Below are positions 17,039 to 26,459 of a stretch of 64,000 nucleotides of DNA, piece by piece. The first letter of the stretch is position 1. Each line of letters begins with the position of its first letter. This DNA is from Trebonia sp963811335 (lineage in GTDB: Bacteria > Actinomycetota > Actinomycetes > Streptosporangiales > Streptosporangiaceae): positions 62,001-126,000 of the forward strand of contig CAWERB010000030.1 of NCBI GenBank assembly GCA_963811335.1, in the 5' to 3' direction. A model generated the notes under the pieces. That model was given only the letters and a program-made list of their open reading frames with translations, was not told the origin of the DNA and did not search any database. The translations under genes were made by a program, and so were the position numbers.

Positions 17039-19055
17039 ACTTTAGGTGTTTCAGCCTTTCCGGGGTGTAGTACCTCTTGTGTTCCGTGCGTGTTCGCGAG
17101 TCTGTTTTCACGGCAGTGCCGTCGGCGAGCGGGCATGGGCGGAACCCGCGTGTCGCGGCGGGTCGGGCGCGCGGTTCCACGGTCCGCGGCTCCCGCGGGC
17201 GGGGGCGGTTTCTCCTTCCTGTCGGCCTGGATAGGGGGCGGGGGGCTAGCAGAAGCCGGGCGCGAACACGTTGACCTTGGGTTTCCCAGTGAAGGTGCGC
17301 TTGGTCGCGGTGGCATGGGGGAATTTGGGGCGTGCCTTCTGAGCGCGCCTGGAGTGCCGCTGCCGTCCGGGGACATTGAGGGCGCGCAGTTCGGCGCGCG
17401 CCGCGCTGTCGGCTGCGGCGGCGATCGCGTCCAGTGACGAGGTGGCGGTGACCTGGGTGGATTCCATGGACCGGAGCGTGTGGAGGCGGGCGGCGGTGAA
17501 GGATTCCTCGTCGGCGGTGACCGGCCGGGCGTCTTTGCGGCGCAGCGCGCGGGCCGCTGCTTCCTCGCTGTGCAGCGCGGCGGCCTCGCTGGCGCGGACG
17601 AGCTGGGTGCCGGCCAGCCAGGCCCAGGCCTCCTGGATGACCAGGCGGGGGGAGCCGGAGCGCAGGACGGGGCCGGAGGTGCGGTTCCCCGCGCCGGTGA
17701 TCGTGGCCTTGTCCTCGCCGAACGTGGTCTCCGACGCGCTCCACCGGGTGAGGTAGGCGTCCCGCACCTGGCCGGCGGGGGCGGCCTCGTGATCGAGCAG
17801 GGTGGTGATCACGGTGCAGGTCTCGGAGGCCTCTTCTTCTTTCCCGCCGCCGGACGGCATGACCGCGTTGTGCTCGGTGACGCGGACGGGGAGCCGGTCG
17901 GATTTCTTCCCGGACGGGGCGTTGAGCCAGGTCAGCCGGGATCCGTCGGGCAGCCAGCCGCCGCCTTCGGCCATCGGCAGCGCGACCGTGGCGCTGACCC
18001 GGGCGATCACGTGGCCGCCGGCCTCCAGGATCGCGGTGATCAGCTCATGACCCGGGAAATTCCTGTCGAAGCACGTCACGCGGCCGGCGAACAGGTCCGG
18101 GCGGCGCTTCACGAGCCGTTTCAGCAGGGTCTGCTCCCCGGCGCGGCCGCTGCCGAGGATCGCGCCGGGCATCGCGCGGCCCGCGCGGGCGGTCAGCGCG
18201 ACGATCCGCAGCTGCGGGAACGGTGACGAGTCGTCCCCCGTCCCGGTGGACCCGAACATGGCCCGGTTCGCCGGGGTGTCCGCCAGGCTCACCAGCATCC
18301 CGTCGGCGGCCAGCACCATCATCCCGGCCAGCATGACCGCCGACGGCTCGCCGTCGGCGATGAGCGGCCCGGATGCCTGCCAGAAGATGCCCTCCATCAC
18401 CGATGCCGGGACCGGCAGCCGCCAGTCCGTGATCACCTTCGACGTCGGGATGTGCCATTCCCGGGTGAACGGGATGTCCGCGAGCAGCCCGGCGAGCCTG
18501 GCCAGCGCCTCGCCGTACGGGCCGTCCGGGCTCAGGGTCATCGCGATCATCAGCCGGATGACCAGCGGGTAAGACATGATCCGCCGCCGCTGCCGGGGCT
18601 TCAGCCGGCCCTTCGCGGTCTCGGCGTCCACGGCGGCCTCGATCACCCCGTCGCCGAGATGCCGCTCCAGCTCGCCGAGGCGCACCAGGTCCGGCAGCCA
18701 CGCGTCCGCCAGCACCGTCCCGTCCCGCCGCACCGCCGCGGGCGCGGTCACCACCGGACGGCAGAACACCGCCAGCTCGCCCGCCGCCGGCGCCGCGTCC
18801 CCTCCGGCCGTGGCCGTCCTCCCGCGAACCCGCAGGCCAGACGCCCGCAGCACCACCGTCCCGGCCGGGGCGCCCTCGTCCGCGGGCGCCTCCGCCCGGA
18901 TTGCGTCAGCGACCGAGGGCAGGCAAAATGGCACGAGGGACTCCTGTGGCAGGCGTGGACTTCGACACTCAACGCCTATCAGGAGTCCCTCTTCGTCTCC
19001 AAACCAGCACAAAACCACCTGGTCACAGCATTACGTGAACCGGAAAGACTTAAGT
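17039..19055 (-). mobile_element. IS4-type insertion sequence, about 2.0 kb
   Basis: The element contains one transposase gene (17246-19018). Imperfect inverted ends are visible: left ACTTTAGG…CCTTTCCGG (from 17039), right, on the complementary strand, ACTTAAGTCTTTCCGG (from 19055). The exact left end is uncertain. The element separates the maltokinase-cap-like gene from the MFS exporter and carries no passenger genes. Confidence 0.65.
17246..19018 (-). CDS. IS4-family DDE transposase
   Basis: 590 residues. The N-terminal part (SLVPFCLPSVADAIRAEAPAD, LGELERHLGDGVIEAAVDAE) matches the IS4 transposase N-terminal domain, and RRRIMSYPLVIRLMIAMTLSPDGPYGEAL follows. Catalytic acids are visible as LAADGMLVSLADTPANRAMFG (first D), CFDRNFPG (second D), and a C-terminal YLTRWSASETTFGEDK (E). 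RNase-H-like DDE transposases of this group move by cut-and-paste. The frame is intact, so the element may be active. The start may be internal, near SLVPF, since the first ~25 residues are unlike the family. Confidence 0.85.
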   Translation of the reverse strand: MVLCWFGDEEGLLIGVECRSPRLPQESLVPFCLPSVADAIRAEAPADEGAPAGTVVLRASGLRVRGRTATAGGDAAPAAGELAVFCRPVVTAPAAVRRDGTVLADAWLPDLVRLGELERHLGDGVIEAAVDAETAKGRLKPRQRRRIMSYPLVIRLMIAMTLSPDGPYGEALARLAGLLADIPFTREWHIPTSKVITDWRLPVPASVMEGIFWQASGPLIADGEPSAVMLAGMMVLAADGMLVSLADTPANRAMFGSTGTGDDSSPFPQLRIVALTARAGRAMPGAILGSGRAGEQTLLKRLVKRRPDLFAGRVTCFDRNFPGHELITAILEAGGHVIARVSATVALPMAEGGGWLPDGSRLTWLNAPSGKKSDRLPVRVTEHNAVMPSGGGKEEEASETCTVITTLLDHEAAPAGQVRDAYLTRWSASETTFGEDKATITGAGNRTSGPVLRSGSPRLVIQEAWAWLAGTQLVRASEAAALHSEEAAARALRRKDARPVTADEESFTAARLHTLRSMESTQVTATSSLDAIAAAADSAARAELRALNVPGRQRHSRRAQKARPKFPHATATKRTFTGKPKVNVFAPGFC

Positions 19056-19075
19056 CCGTGGCGCCGCCCTGCCGC
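19056..19075 (+). repeat. 20-bp direct repeat, right copy
   Basis: Identical to 17000-17019 and directly adjacent to the right end of the insertion sequence (ACTTAAGT, 19048-19055). Confidence 0.5.
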
Positions 19076-19239
19076 GCCGGCCGGGGGCGCGGCCCGCCGA
19101 CCGGGCAGCGCATGCTTCCCGCGGGCAACGCCATGCACGCCGTCGCCTCGCGTACCACGATCGGGCGGCCGGCCGCCGACGCCTTGACCGCCGGCCACCC
19201 ATTTACAGGCCGCTCCCGGCGGTAAGGCCGGCGGGCGCT

Positions 19240-19315
19240 AGGGGGCGGCGGGCCCAAGGGGGCGGCGGGCAAGGGGGCGGCGGGCGGTAAGGGGGCGGCG
19301 GTAAGGGGGCGGCGG
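19240..19315 (+). repeat. G-rich tandem repeat (AGGGGGCGGCGG)n
   Basis: Five close copies of AGGGGGCGGCGG, 14-18 nt apart, lie between the IS and the MFS gene. Runs of four to five G on one strand could fold as G-quadruplexes. The rest of 19076-19467 shows no convincing gene. Confidence 0.6.
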
Positions 19316-19413
19316 GAAGCGCACGGGCTGCGCACGGGCCGCGGTAAGGAGGGTGGCGGGGAATCTAAGGCGGCGGGTAGGGCAGCAGGCCGATCCGGCG
19401 GGCGGGGCCTTAG

Positions 19414-19448
19414 CCCGACTGTAGGGAGTGCGTTCCTACGGAATCGGG
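19414..19448 (+). promoter_or_regulatory. Nested dyad upstream of the MFS gene
   Basis: CCCGA (19414-19418) pairs with TCGGG (19444-19448), and inside them GTAGG (19421-19425) pairs with CCTAC (19435-19439). The dyad lies 20 nt before the MFS start and could be an operator or a leader hairpin. Confidence 0.35.
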
Positions 19449-19467
19449 GCATAGAAAGGCCGCCATC

Positions 19468-20886
19468 ATGAACATGAAAGAGGGGACCATCCGGGCCGCG
19501 CTCGGCTACCCGGCATTCAGGTCGCTCATCGCGGGGCTAGCGGTGTCACAGGTCGGGGACTGGATGTACAACCTGGCGCTAGTCACGTTGGTCTACCAGC
19601 GGACCGGGTCCGCGCTGTGGGCCGGCGTCACCACCGCGGCCCGCGTCGTCCCACTGGTGGTACTCGGCCCGGTGGGCGGCATGGTCGCCGACCGGTTCGG
19701 CCGCCGCGGCGTGATGATCACCTGTGACCTGGTCCGGCTCGTGCTGATGCTGGGGCTGGCGCTGGTCGCGGCGGCGCACCTGCCGGTGCTGCTCGCCCCG
19801 GTGATCGCGGCGCTCGCCACCGCGGCGAGCACGCCGTACCTGCCCTGCGTGTCCGCGGTCACGCCCAAGCTGGTCCGTGGGGCGGACCTGCCCGGGGCGA
19901 ACGCGGCGCGGTCGGCCGTGACGGCGGCCGGCCTGATCGCTGGCCCGGCGCTCGGCGGCGTGCTGATGCTGCTCACCGGGTCGGCCTCGGTCGCGTTCGT
20001 GGTCAACGCGCTGACCTTCGCCGTGGCGGCGGTGTTCACGCTGGCCATCGGGGACCGCCGGGCATTCCAGGTCGTGCGCACGGAGGCCGCGCGACCGGTC
20101 GCCCTGTTCAGCGACATCGCCGACGGCGCCGCCGCGCTGCGGGCGCACCCGGCGGCCGTTCGCCTGGTGGGCGCCGACTTCCTGTGCAGCCTGGTCTACG
20201 GGATGCAGACGGTGCTGCTCGTCCTGGTCGCGCGCAGCGCGGGCCTCGGCATGCACGGGTACGGCTACCTGTTCGCGGCGATCGGCGCCGGCGGCCTGGC
20301 CGGCACGTCGCTGGCCGGGCGGGTGGCGCGGCTGCCGCTGCGCGTCGCGCTCACCGCCTCGCTCGCCATGGTCGGCGTGCCGATGCTGGCGCTGCCGCTG
20401 GCCCACTGGGCGCCGGCCGCGCTTCTCCTGGTGGCGTTCACCGGGGCCGGCGCCATCTGCGTCGAGGTCATGACGGAGACGGGGCTGCAGCGGATGCTGG
20501 ACGACGAGGTGTTCGGCCGGGCCTACGGACTGGCGCTGCCCGTGGCCATCGCCGGCATCGCGGCCGGCTCGCTGGTGGCGCCGGCACTGGTCAGCGCGCT
20601 CAGCCAGACGGCGGCACTGCTCGCCTGCGGCGGCGTGGTGGTCGTCTACTGCGCCGTGACCTGGCGGTTCCGGCAGGCCGAGCCGTCCTCAGCGGTCCCG
20701 CAGCCGGTCGGAGCGCCGACGGTCCCGCAGCCGGCCTGGCAGCCGGTCGGAGCGCCGACGGTCCCGCAGCCGGCCTGGCAGCCGACTGGCGAGCAGGCGC
20801 AGGCCGAGGCGTTCTGGCAGCCGGTCGGAGCGCCGACGGTGCAGGTTAAGGCGCTCGTCCCGGCCGGCGAGTCCGTCCTCGGTTAG
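19468..20886 (+). CDS. MFS transporter (MFS_3/EntS-like exporter) with repeat tail
   Basis: 472 residues, about twelve membrane helices. It starts ALGYPAFRSLIAGLAVSQVGDWMYNLALVTLVYQRTGSALWAG, and carries the MFS loop GGMVADRFGRRGVM after helix 2. The family exports siderophores, macrolides or other small molecules by proton antiport. After helix 12 (residue ~405) the C-terminus is a low-complexity cytoplasmic tail with a 39-bp repeated DNA unit (20701-20739, 20740-20778, and a partial copy near 20818) encoding QPVGAPTVPQPAW. A strong terminator follows. The substrate is unknown. Confidence 0.82.
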   Translation: MNMKEGTIRAALGYPAFRSLIAGLAVSQVGDWMYNLALVTLVYQRTGSALWAGVTTAARVVPLVVLGPVGGMVADRFGRRGVMITCDLVRLVLMLGLALVAAAHLPVLLAPVIAALATAASTPYLPCVSAVTPKLVRGADLPGANAARSAVTAAGLIAGPALGGVLMLLTGSASVAFVVNALTFAVAAVFTLAIGDRRAFQVVRTEAARPVALFSDIADGAAALRAHPAAVRLVGADFLCSLVYGMQTVLLVLVARSAGLGMHGYGYLFAAIGAGGLAGTSLAGRVARLPLRVALTASLAMVGVPMLALPLAHWAPAALLLVAFTGAGAICVEVMTETGLQRMLDDEVFGRAYGLALPVAIAGIAAGSLVAPALVSALSQTAALLACGGVVVVYCAVTWRFRQAEPSSAVPQPVGAPTVPQPAWQPVGAPTVPQPAWQPTGEQAQAEAFWQPVGAPTVQVKALVPAGESVLG

Positions 20887-20905
20887 CCACGGCAGCAGGG
20901 CGCCG

Positions 20906-20935
20906 GCGGTCACCAGGCGAGTTCCTGGTGACCGC
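20906..20935 (+). terminator. Strong hairpin terminator after the MFS gene
   Basis: GCGGTCACCAGG (20906-20917) and CCTGGTGACCGC (20924-20935) form a perfect 12-bp stem with a 6-nt loop, 20 nt after the stop. Confidence 0.8.
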
Positions 20936-20952
20936 AGGCGCGTTTCCCGGCC

Positions 20953-20983
20953 GGGCGCACGGGGGCGGCCTTGCCGTGCGCCC
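20953..20983. terminator. Second hairpin
   Basis: GGGCGCACGG (20953-20962) and CCGTGCGCCC (20974-20983) form a perfect 10-bp stem. It lies just behind the first terminator, so it may be a back-up terminator. Confidence 0.6.
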
Positions 20984-21032
20984 TTCGCGCACTTACCGTG
21001 GCGGGCAACGGCAGTAAGCGACCAGCCGGCCC

Positions 21033-21518
21033 GTGAACAGCGGGTCGGCCCGTGACAGGGACGGGCGGGATCGGATGGCCATCTTCCGGGCATACGCCAA
21101 GGTGCTGGAACCCGATGACCCGGCAGTGCGGATCTACGAAGCAGGCCTGCGCGCATGCCCAGGGCAGCCGGGACTAGTGCTCGCTGACCTGCTGCGACGG
21201 ACGGGCGGCCGCTACGAGACGACAACCCCGCTGTCACCGCACTTGCGCGACGACATGCGCGAAGTCGCGGAACTGACGTCCGACCCGGAGCTGCTCGCGA
21301 TCGCGGACCTGACCGAGGTGCCTGTTTCCCTTGAGCACCTGCGCGACCTCGACCTTCAGACGCGCATCGTCATCAGGTGCGAGCTGACCTATGAGGGAGA
21401 TGAAGGCACGCGAGTAAGTGCCGCCACCAGACACCGCCCGGCCCTGGCGACGGTCATGCCAGACGGGACGGTCATTGCCGGGGACGCGTTCCCCGCACCT
21501 CCCGCGCCGGCATCGTGA
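21033..21518 (+). CDS. Hypothetical protein
   Basis: An open frame of 161 residues. ATG 21075 (MAIFRAYAKVLEPDDPAVRIYEAGLRACP) is a likelier start than 21033. Codon use looks genuine, but I recognise no domain. There is no signal peptide or membrane segment. The protein is acidic, with short helices, and ends in a Pro/Ala tail. The gene stands alone between two terminators and the liv operon. Confidence 0.5.
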   Translation: MNSGSARDRDGRDRMAIFRAYAKVLEPDDPAVRIYEAGLRACPGQPGLVLADLLRRTGGRYETTTPLSPHLRDDMREVAELTSDPELLAIADLTEVPVSLEHLRDLDLQTRIVIRCELTYEGDEGTRVSAATRHRPALATVMPDGTVIAGDAFPAPPAPAS

Positions 21519-21925
21519 CGAGCCAGACTCGCGGCCAGGAGCCCGGCCGACCGGACCTGTGACCCGAGATTACAGGCGCGCGCTCGCCCCTTTTACGGCT
21601 TTTCTCGGTTCACGTCAGCGCCATTTCGAATAACGCTTGAATCAACGCCCGGCCGAAGGGCGCCTTGGCTCGCACCGGTGCGCTACGCTCTCCGGCAGCC
21701 CGGGAATTTCACGTTGAGGCAGTCCGGCCAAGCGGGGCGCGCAGCCCAAGAAACCTAGGCGTATGAGCAGGTCACATCGGTTCGTTTCCAATTTTTCATG
21801 CTTCATCGCTGCCTGAATCGGATGATTTCGAACCAATATCACGAAAAGCGTCCGAATGAATGGAAATTGCTATTTACCGCGCTAGCAGTCGCCTTCAGGG
21901 GTTAATCAACGAGAGGATACCTATT
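21519..21925 (+). other. Intergenic region upstream of the liv operon
   Basis: About 400 nt without a convincing gene. The last 150 nt (21770-21920) are clearly AT-richer than the surroundings and presumably hold the liv promoter. GAGAGG (21911-21916) is the ribosome site for GTG 21926. A short leftward open frame (21642-21842) has no recognisable similarity and no ribosome site. Confidence 0.5.
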
Positions 21926-23196
21926 GTGAACAGAAGAGGGCTTGCGCCCGTGCTTGCGGCGGCGGCGGTCGCCGCGCTGGCGGCGGCGGGCTGCTCAAGC
22001 AGCTCGTCGCCGGGCAGCGGCAGCGGCAGCACGTCGGGCAGCACCGTCGACATCTACTCGAGCCTGCCGATGCAGGGCTCCTCGAGTGCGCAGACCATCC
22101 CCATGGTCAACGGCATCAAGCTGGCGCTGTCCCAGGCGCACAACATGGCCGGCAACTTCACCGTCAAGTACACCGCACTCGACGACTCGACCGCCGCGGC
22201 GGGCAAGTGGGACCCGACCCAGACCGCCGCCAACGCGCGCGAGGCGGCCACCGACCCGAAGGCCGTCTACTACGTCGGCGAGTTCAACTCCGGGGCGTCC
22301 GAGGTGTCGATCCCGATACTCAACCAGGCTGGCCTCGCCCAGGTGTCCCCGGCCAACACCTACGTCGGCCTGACCGACGAGCCTGCCGGGCAGCGCGTCC
22401 GGCGAGCCGCAGAAGTACTACCCGGACGGGACCCGCAACTACCTGCGGATCGTCCCCATCGATTCCATCCAGGCGGCGTCCGACCTGATGGCGATGAAGC
22501 AGGCGGGATGCACCAAGGTCGCCGTGGCCAACGACAAGGAGGCCTACGGCGCGGGCCTCGCGACGCTGCTTGAGCTGCAGAAGGGCTTGTACGGCGTCAC
22601 CATCGTCTCCAACACGGGGATCGACCCGACCGCGGCGAACTTCCGCAGCTACGCCTCGACGATCGCCTCACAGGGCGCGAACTGCTTCTTCTACGCGGGC
22701 ATCGTGTCCAACGGCGCCGTGCAGGTCACCAAGGACGTCAACGCCGCGCTGCCGTCCGCCAAGATCTTCGGCGGCGACGGCGTGTGCACCAGCTCCTTCA
22801 CGCGGCCGCGCAGGGCGGCGTGCCCGCTTCGTCGACAAGCTGATCGAGTGCACGGTCGCCACCCAGAACCTGGGCGCTTACCCGGGCGGCAAGCAGTTCC
22901 TCGAGCGGTACAAGGCCGTGTACGGCGTGTCCGACCCCGACCCGTACGCGATCTACGGCTACGCGGCGATGGAACTCGGCCTGCGCACGATCGCGTCGCT
23001 CGGCGCGGCAGGCGACAACAAGGCGGACGTGCTCAAGGCACTGTTCGCCACCAAGAACACCGAGTCGGTGCTCGGCAGCTTCGGGTTCAACAAGGACGGG
23101 GACACCACGCTCAAGTCCTACGGCCTGTACAAGGTCGGCATCACCGGCGCGCCGGTCTACTTCGAGACGCTGACGCCGGCCAAGACCGTCCGCTGA
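21926..23196 (+). pseudogene. livK: Branched-chain amino acid ABC transporter substrate-binding lipoprotein, two frameshifts
   Basis: From GTG 21926: a short positive N-terminus, hydrophobic AAAAVAALAAAGC with a lipobox Cys, a Ser/Gly linker, then VDIYSSLPMQGSSSAQTIPMVNGIKLALSQA, the standard opening of LivK/Peripla_BP_6 proteins. Frame shifts near 22390 and 22815 must be bridged to read GEPQKYYPDGTRNYLRIVP…, DLMAMKQAGCTKVAVANDKEAYGAGL and RFVDKLIECTVATQNLGAYPGG…. The joined protein is about 420 residues, the normal length. It would bind the ligand outside the membrane for LivHMGF. The ligand may be an amino acid, urea or an amide. Confidence 0.8.
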
Positions 23197-23197
23197 C

Positions 23198-24324
23198 TTG
23201 AGCACGGCAACCAAGTCGCCGCGGCCGCCGGAGCTCCCGGCGACCGCGGCGGCGGCGCGTACCGGGGTGGCGGAGCTCCGGAAGCACGCTGGCCGGTGGG
23301 CCCTGATCGCGGCGCTCGCCGCGCTGCCCGTGTACTACGGCGTCAGCGACCTGGCTAACGGGTACCAGGCCGGCGTGGTCGCGGGTCAGCCGGTGATCCA
23401 GCACGACCTGTCCAAGCTCGGCTTCAACTTCGCTGAGGGGCTGTCCGACGGCGCGATCTGGGCGCTGATCGCGATCGGCTACACGCTCGTCTACGGGATC
23501 ATCGAGCTGATCAACTTCGCGCACGGCGACGTGTTCATGATCGGCTCCTTCACCGCCGTCGGCCTGTGGGGCCCGCTCGGGCTCGGCCTGACGGCCTCGG
23601 CGCTGGGCATCGCGGGGGGCCTGCCGTCACGCTGCTGCTCACCATGGCCGTGACCGGGTCGCTGAACGTGCTGATCGAGCGGGTCGCCTACCGGCCGCTG
23701 CGCCGCGCGCCGAAGCTCGCGCCGCTGATCACCGCGGTCGGGTTCTCGTTCATCTTGCAGAACGTCGGCCTGCTGTGGCGGGGCGGCAACCAGCAGTCGG
23801 TCCCCGACCTGATCGGCGCGCAGCAGGTCGGTCTTCACCATCGGCGGCGTGCACATCCTGCGCGGCTACCTGCTCGCCTTCGCGTGATGATCCCGCTGGT
23901 CATCGCGACGACGTGGTTCATCGGGTCAACCCGTGCGGGCAAGGCGATGCGCGCCACCGCCCAGGACCCGGAGGCCGCCCGGCTGATGGGCATCAACGTC
24001 AACGCCACGATCTCGCTGACGTTCGCTCTCGGCGGCGCGCTGGCCGGCGCCGCCGGCCTGGTGTACGCGGTCTACGAGACGAACATCTGGTACTTCCAGG
24101 GGTTCCAGGCCGGGCTGCTCGCCTTCACCGCGGCCGTGATGGGCGGCATCGGCAACGTCCGCGGCGCGGTGCTCGGCGGACTGATCATCGGGGTCATCCA
24201 GTCCCTGTCGGACTCACGGATCGGCCCGCAGTGGACCGAGGCGGTCGTCTTCGGCTACCTCATCGCGATCATGGTGCTGCGGCCCGCGGGCCTGCTCGGC
24301 GAAGAGACGCGGGAGGCGGGTTGA
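23198..24324 (+). pseudogene. livH: Branched-chain amino acid ABC permease LivH, frameshifted
   Basis: Starts at TTG 23198, 1 nt after the livK stop. Shifts near 23620, 23825 and 23885 are needed. The parts include EGLSDGAIWALIAIGYTLVYGIIELINFAHGDVFMIG, RVAYRPLRRAPKLAPLITAVGFSFILQNV, and RAGKAMRATAQDPEAARLMGINVNATISLTFALGGALAG (the EAA-like loop), ending GYLIAIMVLRPAGLLGEETREAG. It is about 375 residues with eight to ten membrane helices. The N-terminal ~60 residues are longer than usual. It pairs with LivM as the permease core. Confidence 0.8.
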
Positions 24325-24344
24325 CCTGGACCCGCGCACCGGGG

Positions 24345-24415
24345 CCCCGGGGGGGTCGGGAGGGGTCGTCCCCCCGGGCGAGCAGAGTGGGGGGTCGTCC
24401 CTCCGGGGGGCAACT
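24345..24415 (+). repeat. GC-rich palindromic insert, copy 1 (in livM)
   Basis: CCCCCGGGCGAGCAGAGTG, then TCCCTCCGGGGGGCAACTGC, matches the element at 31088-31151 (CCCCCGGGGAAGCGGAGTG then TCCCCCCGGGAGGTAACTGC). The element sits within the reading frame near the permease N-terminus. Copy 1 has an extra GGGGGTCG between the two halves. Confidence 0.55.
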
Positions 24416-25543
24416 GCTCGCCGCCGCGCTGATCGCCTTCGGCATCGCAACTGCCGTTTCTCTTCGGCGACGCGAGCGGGTTCATGAACGCGACGATCAT
24501 CGCGATCGCCTACGCGGTCATGTCGCTCGGCCTGAACATCGTCGTCGGCCTGGCCGGCCTGCTCGACCTCGGTTACGTCGCGTTCTACGCGCTCGGCGCC
24601 TACTCGCTCGGCTGGCTCGGCTCGGAGTTCTTCTCCAGGCTCAACGTGCACGTGCTTGTCTCGCCGGTGGTGTCCACGCTGCCGGGCGTCCACCTGAACT
24701 TCCTGCTCATCCTCGCCGCGGCGGCGGCTGGTGTGCGCCGCGGCGGGCATCGTGATCGGGCTGCCGACGCTCCGGTTGCGCGGCGACTACATCGCGATCG
24801 TCACCCTCGCCTTCGGTGAGATCATCGGCGTCGTCGCGGTCAACGGGCAGTCGATCAGCCTGGGCGGCGGCATGACGCTGACCGCGGGCAACCTCGGCAT
24901 CCCCGCCGTGGACGCGCCGTACTTCCCTGGCATCGGCTCGTTCAGCCAGCTCGACCTGCGGCCCTGGTACTGGCTGATCTTCGCCATCCTGCTCGCCGTG
25001 GTCTTCGTGAACTTGCGGGTCCGCGACTCCCGCCCGGGCCGGGCGTGGATCGCGTTGCGCGAGGACGAGGTCGCCGCCGTGTCGATGGGCATCCCGGCGG
25101 TGCGGACCAAGCTGCTGGCCTACGCGATGGGCGCCGCGCTCGGCGGGATGTCCGGTGCGTTCCTCGGCGCCTACGACACCGTGGTGAACGCCGGCCAGTT
25201 CCAGTTCGGGTTCTCGATCTTCATCCTCGCCATGGTCATCATCGGGGGGCTCGGGTCGATCTGGGGTGCCGTGGCCGGCGGGCTGCTGCTCGGCTACATC
25301 AACAACTGGCTGATTCCCGACGTGCTGAACAACCTGCCCGCCACGTTCGGACTCAACTTCCAGCTCACCCAGGTCGAATTCGGGATCTTCGGCTTCCTGC
25401 TCGTCATCACGATGGTGCTGCGCCCGCAGGGGCTGCTGCCCGAGCGGCGGCGCAAGCTCGAGCTGACCGCCGCGATCCCGGCCGGGGACGCGCAGCTGGA
25501 CACCGGGCAGCTGACCGAGACAGGCCTCGGCGGCGAGCCTGGC

Positions 25544-25602
25544 GGTACGGGTCCTGGCGGTACAGGTCCTGGCGGTACCGGTCCTGGCGGTACCGTCCGG
25601 CG
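25544..25602 (+). repeat. 15-bp tandem repeats encoding GGTGP linker
   Basis: About four copies of a 15-nt unit like GGTACAGGTCCTGGC encode (GGTGP)n at the C-terminus of LivM. It forms a flexible linker between the permease part and the ATPase part that follows. Confidence 0.7.
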
Positions 25603-25621
25603 GCCGGCCGGCGGCCCCGGC

Positions 25622-26459
25622 ATGGCGGCGCGACCTGGAGACGCCCGCGGGCCCGGGGTCGGAAGGGCGGGCCGCCCCGCCCGTCCTGCTCGCGGACCGC
25701 GTCACCAAGCGGTTCGGCGGCCTGGTCGCGGTCAGCGACGTGACGCTCGACGTCCCTGCCCGGTCGATCGTCTCACTCATCGGGCCGAACGGCGCGGGCA
25801 AGACCACCCTGTTCAACATGCTCACCGGCCTGGTCAGGCCCACGTCCGGGCGGATCTCGCTGGACGGCCGGGCCATTACCCGGGCCAGGCCGGACGTCAT
25901 CACCGCGCGCGGCGTGGCGCGCACCTTCCAGAACATCCGGCTGTTCGGCGGGATGACCTCGGTGGAGAACGTGATGATCGGCAGGCACGCGCGGATGCGG
26001 GCCGGGATCTTCGGCGCGGTGCTGCGGCCGCCATGGGTGGGCGCCGAGGAGCGGGCCGCCAGGGAGCGCGCCCGTGAGCTCCTTAGCTACGTGGGCGTCC
26101 GCCCCGCCGACTTCGACCGGCTCGCCGCCCAGCTCCCCTACGGTGACCAGCGGCGGGTGGAGATCGCCCGGGCCCTGGCCACCAGCCCGTCGGTGCTGCT
26201 GCTCGATGAGCCGACCGCCGGGATGAACCCGAACGAGTCGGCGCGGCTCGCCGCGTTCATCCGCCGCCTGCGCGACGACCTGGACCTGGCGATCTTGCTG
26301 ATCGAGCACGACATGAAGGTGGTCATGGACGTCTCCGAGCGGGTCACCGTGCTCGACTACGGCCGCAAGATCGCCGAGGGCACGCCCGCCGTGGTCCGCG
26401 CCGACGCCGCGGTGATCGAGGCCTACCTGGGGAAGGCGGACGACGGTGGCACTGCTTGA
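25622..26459 (+). CDS. livG: Branched-chain amino acid ABC ATPase LivG
   Basis: The ATPase begins PPVLLADRVTKRFGGLVAVSDVTLDVPARSIVSLIG and has Walker A GPNGAGKTT, RTFQNIRLFGGMTSVENV, a divergent signature PYGDQRRVEIARAL, Walker B LLLDEPTAGMNPNE and IEHDM. The end (KADDGGTA) overlaps livF by 14 nt. No start codon lies in frame near the N-terminus. ATG 25622 would need a 1-nt shift near 25632, or the protein is fused to LivM. It supplies energy for uptake with LivF. Confidence 0.8.

Larger units (their letters stand above)
24321..25620 (+). pseudogene. livM: Branched-chain amino acid ABC permease LivM, frameshifted, with insert in N-terminus
   Basis: TTG 24321 overlaps the livH stop. The N-terminus holds a GC-rich repeat insert (24345-24415). 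After a shift near 24440 the frame reads FMNATIIAIAYAVMSLGLNIVVGLAGLLDLGYVAFYALGAYSLGWL. After another near 24735 it reads GIVIGLPTLRLRGDYIAIVTLAFGEIIGVV … RPGRAWIALREDEVAAVSMGI … RPQGLLPERRRKLELTAA. The 3' end runs into a Gly/Thr/Pro repeat linker with no stop before the LivG sequence, so the two may be fused. Confidence 0.78.
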
